Below are positions 56,433-64,000 of a DNA stretch of 64,000 nucleotides, in pieces (positions within the stretch are counted from its first letter, which is position 1; each line of letters begins with the position of its first letter). The notes beneath the pieces are model-generated. The model saw only the letters and a list, made by a program, of their open reading frames with translations, made no database searches and was not told where the DNA came from. The translations under genes and the position numbers were made by a program. Source of the DNA: Andalucia godoyi. Its lineage: Eukaryota > Discoba > Jakobea > Jakobida > Andaluciidae. Location of the stretch: the NCBI GenBank assembly GCA_009859145.1, contig VRVR01000054.1:1-64000 (forward strand), written 5' to 3'.

Positions 56433-59400
56433 ATGGGAGACGACAATGTGAAGGTATGTTCATTCTTTACTCTCCTTCATTTTCTTGGTGTTGTTGTTGA
56501 TGATGATGATGATGATGTTGTTGTTGTTGTTGTTGTTGTTCGTCGTCGTCGTCTTCTTCTTCTTCTTCGGACGCATCCACAGTGGATTGTGGACCACTCA
56601 TTTCCAAACAGTCAATGACACTCACCTGCTTTTTACTCTTTGTGGTTTATTTTATGTTCGATGATTTGCTAGGTTGCCGGTATGTTATTTGTTTGACTCG
56701 CCTTGTCTGTTGTGAGTCTCCTTGGCTGTATTGTGTGTTTCTGACGGTTTTGTTTTTTCCTTCGTTTTTTTCGTGTGAACGAACGATTTTTGACGATGTG
56801 TGCAGTTCGAGTACGGCCGTTCAATGCTCGTGAGATCGAGAGGAATGCAAAGCAGATCATCAAGATGGAGGGACCGAATACGATCATTACGAACCCTGAG
56901 GATGGGTCTGAGAAGAAGTTCACGTTTGACTTTTCGTACTGGAGTCACAACAAGGCGGATGCTACGTATGCGACGCAAAAGATGGTGTTCAACGATCTGG
57001 GAATTGGAGTTTTGGAGAACGCGTGGAAGGGGTACAACGTGTCGCTGTTTGCGTATGGGCAAACTGGATCTGGAAAATCGTACTCCATGGTTGGGTATGG
57101 TGAGGACAAGGGGATTATCCCGCAGGCGTGTGAAGAGCTGTTTGTGCGAACCGAGGCGAACAGCGACCCCGAGTTGCGATACAAGGTCGAGGCTTCCATG
57201 CTTGAAATCTACAATGAACAGGTCCGCGATCTGTTCAACCCGAAGAATAACAAGCCCGGTGGACTGCGTGTTCGTGAGAACCCTGCGTCCGGTCCGTACG
57301 TTGAGGATTTGTCGCTCCTGCAAGTTAACAGCTACAAGGAAATCTCGGATGCCATGGACCAGGGGACATTGGCCCGAACGGTTGCATCGACCAACATGAA
57401 CGCCACGTCGTCTCGTGCACATACCATCTTCACAATTGTGTTCACGCAGACTCGCATGGACTCGGTCGTCAAGAAGGAAACGTCCAAAGTCGCAAAGATC
57501 TCGCTGGTCGATCTCGCAGGCTCGGAACGTGCCGAGTCCACAGGGGCGACAGGAGACCGTCTCAAGGAAGGCGCGAACATCAACAAGTCGCTCTCTGCAC
57601 TGGGTAACTGCATCTCAGCGCTTGCAGAGAACTCAGGTACTGGAAAGAACGCAAAGAAGAAATTCGTTCCGTATCGAGACTCGGTCCTTACCTGGCTTCT
57701 TAAGGAATCTCTTGGTGGCAATGCAAGAACCATCATGATTGCCGCGCTCTCTCCTGCAGACATCAACTTTGACGAGACGTTGTCGACCCTTCGGTATGCA
57801 GATCGTGCAAAACAGATCAAGAACAACGCCACTGTGAACGAAGATCCGAATGCGAAGCTCATTCGCGATCTGCGCGCAGAAATCGAAAGACTCAAATCAC
57901 AAATCGGCGTCGGTGGAGACGGCTCCGGCGCAAGCGCAGGTGGTGCGTCGCCTCACGTTTCTCCTGAAGTTGAGGAGGAGATGCGTCGCTTGCGTGAGCA
58001 GTTTGAAGAATCCCAGAAGCTCATTGCACAGCTCTCCATGTCTGATGAAGACAAGAAGAAGCAAACAGATGCCATCAACGCTTCTCGTAATGCTGCGCTG
58101 AAGGGCTTTGGATGCGTTGGTGAAGGTGACAAGGAAACTACGCCGCATCTGACGAATTTGAACGAGGATCCGCAGTTGTCGGAATCTTTGATTTACTTGT
58201 TCGCCGATGGCAAGAAGTTCTTGTTTGGCAGAAAGAACGCCAGTCCCCCACCTGATGTTGCACTCTCTGGGTTGTCTATTTCAAAGGAGCACTGTACTAT
58301 CGAGAATGTTGGTGGTGTTGTTTCGATTTCGCCTTTCTCTGGCGCCCGTGTGTTTGTCAATGGAAAGTCTGTGACGACTCCGACTCCGTTGTCGCATAAC
58401 GATCGCATTATTCTAGGAAACAACCACGTTTTCCGCTTTCAGATTCCTCCTGCAGTCGCTGACTCGTCCATTGATTGGGAATTTGCGCAGAAAGAATTCG
58501 CGGAGGCGCAGGGCCGAACTGTGTCGATTGCAGAGACTCCGCAGGAATCAGAGGCCATGAAGCAGCTCGAAGAGGAGCGACGCAAGCAGCAGGCCGAGCT
58601 GGAAGCGCAACGAAAGCAGCTTGAGGATTTGCAGAAGAAGATGGCGTCGTCGGGAGAATCCGAGGAACTGCTCCGCAAGAATCGCGAACTTGAAGAAGCA
58701 CTTCGCAAGCAAGAAGCGCTTGGTGCTGAACTGTCTTCGCGAAAGGCGAGAGAGAAGCGAGACCGATCCTTGCTTGAAGAGACCATGCTCAAAGCAATTC
58801 CGATGGTGAACGAGGCGAATCAAATTGCAGAAGAAGTTGGAAAGGACACTCGTTTTGAAATCAAGCTGCTGGCCATTATCCACAAGGTTGCGGATATGTC
58901 ACTCCCTGAAGAGTTGCGTTATCAGAAGTCGACGGAAGTTCGTGTACGCTTGAACGATAACTCGCTGTGGAATGTGGACAAATTTTTCAACCGCGTGTAT
59001 TTGATGCGTGAAGTGTACCAGAATTACCTCGAAGCGGTCGAAAATGGCATCGAGTATCACTGCAAGCAGGACGATGACCCATTCTTTGATCCTGTCGATG
59101 CGCAGCCCATCGGTACTGCCATGGTGTATCTGTCGTCTCTAGCGCATTTGATTGAATCGGAACTGTCAACGCCTGTGCTTGATTACAAGGGTAAGCAAGA
59201 AGGTGAGCTGCAAGTTGAGATTGTCCCATCGGAAATCCACGAGGAAGACTATGTTGAAGATGCAAAGGAACTTATTGGACGTGCCATCGAATTTTCAATT
59301 AAGATCCCGTATGCACGTGGTCTCCCGACTGCTCTTTGCACAAACGTTTTCGTCCGCTACAAGTTCTTCCTGGACGAACAGGTTTACGAAACGGAAAAGG

Positions 59401-59960
59401 CGACCAAGAAGACTATCAACCCGACATTCAACTATGTGCGTTTGTTCCGCATTTCTCCAGTGACGGAGGACTTTGTCAAGTACTTGGAGTCGGAGGCGAT
59501 TCAATTCGAAGTATTCGGAATGGCAGAGGAGGACAAGGCTGGCAAAGTGAGCGGCATCCATTACTATCCCCCGGGCACAGCTCCTCCAAAAGAAGAGGCT
59601 CGCTCATCAGCGAGCTCTGGGGGAGCGCCAGCCAGTTCTTCCGCGGGGCCCAATGCAGGAGTGGTCGCTGCAGCAGCTGTCGGCGGAGCAGTTGCGGGTG
59701 GCGCGGTTGTCGCCGTAGCATCTTCCAAAGGGGATGCCTCGTCTGTCCCGGCGAATCAGCCCACCTCCGAGGATGCAAAAACGTTGAAAGCCAAGATCCA
59801 AGAGCTCGAGACCAAGTTGCAGCAGACCCAGACCGTCGACATCAAGCAGAAAGAAGACCAAATTTCACGGTTGCAGCGTGAAATCCAGGAGCGCGATGAG
59901 CGTATTAAGCGACTGGAGGAGGAGAACAAGAAGAAGTCAAAGTCGTGTGTTATTCAGTAG
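56433..59960 (+). CDS. Kinesin-3 (KIF1/Unc104-like) motor with CaaX end
   Basis: Three exons: 56433-56453 (MGDDNVK), a seven-base microexon 56673-56679 and 56806-59960; joined they encode 1060 residues in one frame. The junction reproduces MGDDNVKVAVRVRPFNARE, matching KIF1 N-termini. Both introns start GTATGT and end CTAG or GCAG. The motor domain (about residues 1-355) has P-loop GQTGSGKS (about 94), SSRAH (switch I) and LVDLAGSE (switch II, about 245). An FHA domain follows at about 472-560 (LFGRKNASPP, ISKEHCTI, FVNGK), then coiled coil (about 590-670), a C2-like region (about 835-917) and a C-terminal coiled coil (about 998-1050). There is no PH domain; the protein ends KKSKSCVIQ, a CaaX box with upstream lysines. 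It should be a plus-end vesicle transporter anchored to membrane by a prenyl group. Confidence 0.94.
56454..56672 (+). other. Kinesin intron 1 (219 nt)
   Basis: Starts GTATGTTC and ends GATTTGCTAG. It carries GAT, GTT, CGT and CTT trinucleotide repeats (about 56,498-56,566). Confidence 0.85.
56673..56679 (+). other. Seven-base microexon (GTTGCCG)
   Basis: Needed to restore the reading frame and the conserved VKVAVRVRP sequence at the start of the motor domain. It is preceded by TTTGCTAG and followed by GTATGTTA, both normal splice sites. Without it, exons 1 and 3 join out of frame and two conserved residues are lost. Confidence 0.85.
56680..56805 (+). other. Kinesin intron 2 (126 nt)
   Basis: Starts GTATGTTA and ends GATGTGTGCAG, with a T-rich tract 25-40 bases before the acceptor. 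Confidence 0.85.
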
Positions 59961-60235
59961 TGCTGTTGAATTCCAGGGTGAGTCTTTTTGTTGTTGTGTT
60001 GTGGTTGTTGTTTCTTTTCTTTCCCCTTCCCTTTCGCTGTTTCGTTCTGTTGCTGTTGGTATTGTTTCCTTTGTGGCAATAAAAATTGCTCTTCGCATAG
60101 TAAGTTTTTAAAAAGCTGAACTCTGGATGCAAGTCTCTATTCATGTCTGCTCGATCGACGATCGACTGTGGTAGTAAGTACAACAACAACAACAACAACA
60201 AAAATTGAAATAAAAAAGTCTGTTTCGCGGTCCTT

Positions 60236-62119
60236 TCATGCGTGTGCGCGGTGCATTTGCTGCGCGTGTAGCACAATTCCCTGCAGACGTTCAATCTCGC
60301 TGCGCAGCTGCTGCTCCAGCTGCGCTCTCATGTGGATCTCCTCTTCCATTCGCCGGCATCTCTCCCGGTACTGATTGAATTCGCTCTCCATGGACGGGTC
60401 ATTCAAAATGTAGGCGCTGCAAAGGATTTCTGCTGCGGAGGGACGCAAAAGAGGATCCGACTCCATCATTCTGCGAATGAGAGAGAACAACTGAGGGGAA
60501 TAGTTGCCAGACAGCGAGAAGTTGAAGAGATCGCCGTTCCGGATTTTCTGCCAGTCATCTCCGTTCGCGGGAAGGCGCCTGCCAAGGATCATTTCGTACA
60601 GGGAGGCCCCAAGCGCAAAGATATCCGCCTTTGTCAGGTACCGGAAATCATCATCCAGAAGCTCCCGGCACAAGTACCGGCCGTCCCCTTCGGTGACCTC
60701 CACCTTCAGGTTGACGTGACGGATCTGGCCGAGATCGCCAATCTTGTACTGCACATCACCGCCCGGTCGCTGAGACATGTAGATGTTTTCGTTCTTGATA
60801 TCCAAGTGCGCAAGCCCGCGTGCATGAATAAGGCTGAGTCCAGAGAGGACCTGCTTCAGAATTTCTCGGATTTGCTTTTCAGGGAAGAACGTTCCGAGCT
60901 GCTGCTGCAAATCACCGCCGTCGCAGTACTCGGTCTGAATGTGAAGATATTCATCCTCCACCCATGATGAGAAATACCTCAGAATGTTCGGTGACTCCAA
61001 GCTCGAGAGACCATAAACTTCGTAGAGCAGGTCGTTTGGCAAGCCGGTTCCGTCCGCCACATGAGACATGTCCGAAGGTCGCAGATGGATCCTCTTGATG
61101 GCATATGTCCCTTGATCCAGACGGTTCTTCACCAAAAACACGGATCCAAACGAGCCTTTTCCAATTTTCTTGACTTCTTCAAATTCGGTAAAGTACCTTG
61201 AGAGCACCAATGGTTGCTGCGGCTGTTCTTCGTGCTCTACTTCTCCTTCTTCGTGATGATGATGATGTCCATAGTGGTAAGAATGATGGCTCATCTTCCT
61301 GTCATCCTCATCCAGCGAGGAGAAGTGGTGAGATGCAGCTGACGCTGGGAACAGAATGCGCGAGTCGTCGTGTTCTGTAATCGCAGAGGTTGCAAGCCTC
61401 CTCTTGCGACTTGTGGACGGCATGCAAGGTCTGTCTTCTCCCGAAGCCTGCAGCAGCTGCGTCTTCACGCCGGACCGTAAGGATCTTGAACCAAACGATC
61501 GGGGACAAGACTTTGGACAGTCTCCCGACGAGCTTCCTGTTGATGAGCTTGTGGATGTATCCATTCTGGGTGGAGGCGAATTCACGGCGTCGAACACAGC
61601 AATCTGCCCGTTGCGAGAAGGAGAATCTTTCAGATCGGAGAGATCCATCGACGAATCGTGACTAAGACACTGCGCTCCACGACCTCCGCTGTTATACATA
61701 AATGGCCGGATGGGTGACGATTTCGACGCGCAATACTCCATAGCTGGATCGCTCACAGAACGATCGTTCTCACTGTGCAAAATAACGTCGTCCTCATCCT
61801 CGGGAAACAATATCGAAGACGTATCAACCGGTTGGAGGCCATGGAGATGGGCCTGCTCATGATGGTGGGAGTGAGAATGATACTGGTGCTGATTCTGATG
61901 TTGTTGTTGTTGGTGGTGGTGGTGGTGGAGCTGCTGTTGGTACTGGTGATGATGAGAAACGGCTGCATGTTTGCGGGAAACTGTAAACGGTGTTTTTGTT
62001 GGAGTGGAAGGCAGCTCGGGATAGTGATTTTGAGAAACCTGGGACACGGTTGGCGTGCAGATCGAGTCCTCTTCGGAAGCTGAATTTGGGGACAAGACGC
62101 GCAGCAAAGGATGAAGCAT
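60236..62119 (-). CDS. WEE1-like protein kinase
   Basis: A 627-residue protein from ATG 62119 (MLHPLLRVLSPNSASEEDS). WEE1 kinases inhibit CDK1 by phosphorylating its Tyr15. The kinase domain runs from about residue 310 (EFEEVKKIGKGSFGSVFLV) to 571. Diagnostic features are HLDIKNENIYMS as catalytic loop, a DLG instead of DFG in IGDLGQIRHVNL, and EGDGRYLCRELL followed by LTKADIFALGASLYEM. The N-terminal half is a disordered tail rich in Ser, His and Gln (CAG-type repeats at about 61,885-61,935) with several S/T-P sites suited to CDK regulation. The C-terminus is a predicted coiled coil. Confidence 0.93.
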   Translation of the reverse strand: MLHPLLRVLSPNSASEEDSICTPTVSQVSQNHYPELPSTPTKTPFTVSRKHAAVSHHHQYQQQLHHHHHQQQQHQNQHQYHSHSHHHEQAHLHGLQPVDTSSILFPEDEDDVILHSENDRSVSDPAMEYCASKSSPIRPFMYNSGGRGAQCLSHDSSMDLSDLKDSPSRNGQIAVFDAVNSPPPRMDTSTSSSTGSSSGDCPKSCPRSFGSRSLRSGVKTQLLQASGEDRPCMPSTSRKRRLATSAITEHDDSRILFPASAASHHFSSLDEDDRKMSHHSYHYGHHHHHEEGEVEHEEQPQQPLVLSRYFTEFEEVKKIGKGSFGSVFLVKNRLDQGTYAIKRIHLRPSDMSHVADGTGLPNDLLYEVYGLSSLESPNILRYFSSWVEDEYLHIQTEYCDGGDLQQQLGTFFPEKQIREILKQVLSGLSLIHARGLAHLDIKNENIYMSQRPGGDVQYKIGDLGQIRHVNLKVEVTEGDGRYLCRELLDDDFRYLTKADIFALGASLYEMILGRRLPANGDDWQKIRNGDLFNFSLSGNYSPQLFSLIRRMMESDPLLRPSAAEILCSAYILNDPSMESEFNQYRERCRRMEEEIHMRAQLEQQLRSEIERLQGIVLHAQQMHRAHA

Positions 62120-62572
62120 TTCGATCGTGGAGTTTGCGAATCGTGTTAGAGACTGGACAGATGATGACTGTTAATGTTATGGTTAGGAAGAGTAGTGAGT
62201 TAGTACAGTTTTAAAAAACCAGAGTAAGTGTGTCAGTCAATTGCCTACCAAGATTAACAGGGAAACGAAAGGAACAAAAGTTCAAAACAAAGTTCAAAAC
62301 ACAAAACAAAAAAAACCAGAAAGCAAAAGCGGGTTTGTGCAGAAGAGAACGCCAAGTTTGTGTGCTGCATATGCAGGCCTCCAGTGTTTCCTAATGCGGG
62401 GAAATATCGTAACGGGTGGCTAGCGACTAGCATCAACTGCTTTTTCTTTTTTGACTTCGAGCAGTGGCGTTCTGCGAGATTCATTTGGAGTTGTTTTTAT
62501 TGTTGTTGTGTTTTCTTTGTGGATGTTGCTTGGACGATTCCATTCAATTTATCAAAGACGGATTCTGTTCTG
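62120..62572. promoter_or_regulatory. Divergent promoter, WEE1-like and DUF4050 gene
   Basis: About 450 bases. Contains an A-rich stretch (AAAACAAAGTTCAAAACACAAAAC, given here only by position 62,280-62,312), a T-rich region before the DUF4050 start and no open gene. Confidence 0.45.
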
Positions 62573-63271
62573 ATGGAAAAGAAGGACATGGACTCTGCGT
62601 CTGGCGATGTGTCTGTGCCACCGTCAGCACCAGCGTCAACACACGCATCAGTACCAGTGCCTGCTGTGGGAGTTGAGAGATGGAACTACGTTCGGTCGCA
62701 GTGGCTTGCAAAGTGTCGGCCTATGCAATCGTCTCCTTTTGGGTTTCCCACATTTCAGCATTCTCGGACAGTATCCGCTGCTACAAGCGGCGGCTCCTCG
62801 TTTCGCGATTCTTCCGATTCTGACGATCCGTCCGACACGTGTCCCACATCCCACTTCTCGTCTTTTAGTTCCTCGGCTGCACCTTCTTCGTCGGCCGTAG
62901 AGTCTCCGCCGTCTTTTGGCGACGTTAGCCAAACACCAACCGCCGGCACCACGCCTGCGCTTGCGCTTGTGTCTTCAGTGCAACCTCATGATGGATCGAC
63001 TGGCTCTGAGCTGTGGATTTCCGCGGACGACAGAGCTGTAGAGCCGGCTGGATCGCGGGTCTCTTCACAGCAGCAGCACGCGGAAGCGCATTCTCCGAGC
63101 AAGTTGAAAGGAATTCCTCCTGGAAAGGTGCGGGTTTCAGAAGTGAACTTGGACGAAGTGTGCCGAGCCCTCGTCAGCTCCGAGAACCCGCAGTTCAAGG
63201 CGCGCATCAATCTAGCAGATATGGTGGGGCTGCTGATGGAGCTTTGGGAAGCCGAGGGGCTCTTCGACTAG
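62573..63271 (+). CDS. DUF4050 (Gag1-like clamp) family protein
   Basis: A 232-residue protein from ATG 62573 (MEKKDMDSASGDVSVPPSAP). Two ends are conserved with the family: near residue 35 WNYVRSQWLAKCRP (WNxxRxxWL) and at the C-terminus FKARINLADMVGLLMELWEAEGLFD. DUF4050 proteins of plants and fungi share the same NLxxMVxLLxxLWExEGLxD-like end. Members are uncharacterised or linked to growth regulation. The middle is Ser/Pro/Asp-rich and probably disordered. It ends six bases before a CT microsatellite. Confidence 0.78.
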   Translation: MEKKDMDSASGDVSVPPSAPASTHASVPVPAVGVERWNYVRSQWLAKCRPMQSSPFGFPTFQHSRTVSAATSGGSSFRDSSDSDDPSDTCPTSHFSSFSSSAAPSSSAVESPPSFGDVSQTPTAGTTPALALVSSVQPHDGSTGSELWISADDRAVEPAGSRVSSQQQHAEAHSPSKLKGIPPGKVRVSEVNLDEVCRALVSSENPQFKARINLADMVGLLMELWEAEGLFD

Positions 63272-63770
<499 letters not shown>

Positions 63771-64000
63771 CTACTTGAGAATTGGAGCTGCGTTGCGGCA
63801 AGTGAGAAGTTCCTTGACTGTGTTTTCAAGGAGGTTTTGGCACATGTCAAACTCATCGACGGATGCATACCGGAGCAGTGTCCGTGGATGTGTATAGCGC
63901 GCTGGGTATCCGGAAAGATCGGATACCTTGGTGATGGGAAGCAGGTTCGGCGGACAGTCGACAGACATGTACGTAACTGCGTGCTGCGGTGCATACGCAT
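63771..64000 (-). CDS. INO80C/IES6-like protein, C-terminal part only
   Basis: A frame open from the right edge of the window reads ...CPPNLLPITKVSDLSGYPARY, then THPRTLLRYASVDEFDMC, and stops at 63771. This is the YL1 C-terminal domain pattern (xxCDxxGxxAxYxDPxTxLxYxxxExF), which in short proteins marks the INO80 chromatin-remodelling subunit INO80C/IES6; the preceding PPNLLP fits IES6 too. The upstream part lies beyond the window, so length and start are unknown. The Cys of CDxTG is replaced by Val here. Confidence 0.75.
   Translation of the reverse strand, partial: AYAPQHAVTYMSVDCPPNLLPITKVSDLSGYPARYTHPRTLLRYASVDEFDMCQNLLENTVKELLTCRNAAPILK

Overview
This window is nuclear DNA from a gene-dense, intron-poor unicellular eukaryote. 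The evidence is spliceosomal introns with GTATGT-type donors, many 5' and 3' microsatellites, and a full set of eukaryotic housekeeping genes. These include the proteasome subunits alpha-2 and Rpn8, VPS35, ribosomal protein uS3, PEX19, a WEE1-like kinase, a kinesin-3, prefoldin 4 and an NDUFA4-like protein. A syntaxin-17-like SNARE, a tau-tubulin-kinase-like CK1, a KIF1-type kinesin, an NTMT1-like enzyme and an IQCH-like (sperm/flagellar) protein suggest a flagellate opisthokont or close relative. That placement is inference; no species is claimed.

Layout. Bases 1-11,500 are an accessory region. They hold a Fic-domain protein on the minus strand, a 2.3 kb Tc1/mariner/IS630-type transposon (2557-4893) with long inverted terminal repeats and a frameshifted transposase, and a decayed P-loop ATPase gene that the transposon may have split. 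A degenerate Helitron (6579-about 11,375, minus strand) follows, with HUH-Rep and PIF1-like helicase domains. Bases 11,900-64,000 are compact housekeeping sequence with alternating strands, short shared promoters and convergent 3' ends. In order: proteasome alpha-2, CK1/TTBK-like kinase, RBM28/NOP4-like protein, PEX19, a PaiB-like FMN-binding protein (three exons), AFG2B/SPATA5L1-like AAA ATPase, D-threonine aldolase-like enzyme, a small possible ciliary protein, NTMT1-like methyltransferase, DUF229 sulfatase/phosphatase-fold membrane protein, NDUFA4-like, IQCH-like, prefoldin 4, a bacterial-looking methyltransferase, uS3, PIG-F-like, a membrane isochorismatase-fold protein, syntaxin-17-like, Rpn8, VPS35, an unrecognised 713-residue protein, a Myb protein, a GH38 alpha-mannosidase, a kinesin-3, a WEE1-like kinase, a DUF4050 protein and the C-terminus of an INO80C/IES6-like protein.

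The genes do not form one pathway. Themes that recur are proteasome and AAA chaperones (alpha-2, Rpn8, AFG2B), membrane traffic (VPS35, syntaxin-17, kinesin-3), and proteins ending in prenylation-type CaaX boxes (PEX19, the CK1-like kinase and the kinesin). The clearest new observations are a 7-nucleotide microexon in the kinesin gene, the CaaX ends on the kinesin and on the CK1-like kinase, the intron-containing PaiB-like gene, and the transposon/ATPase/Fic island.
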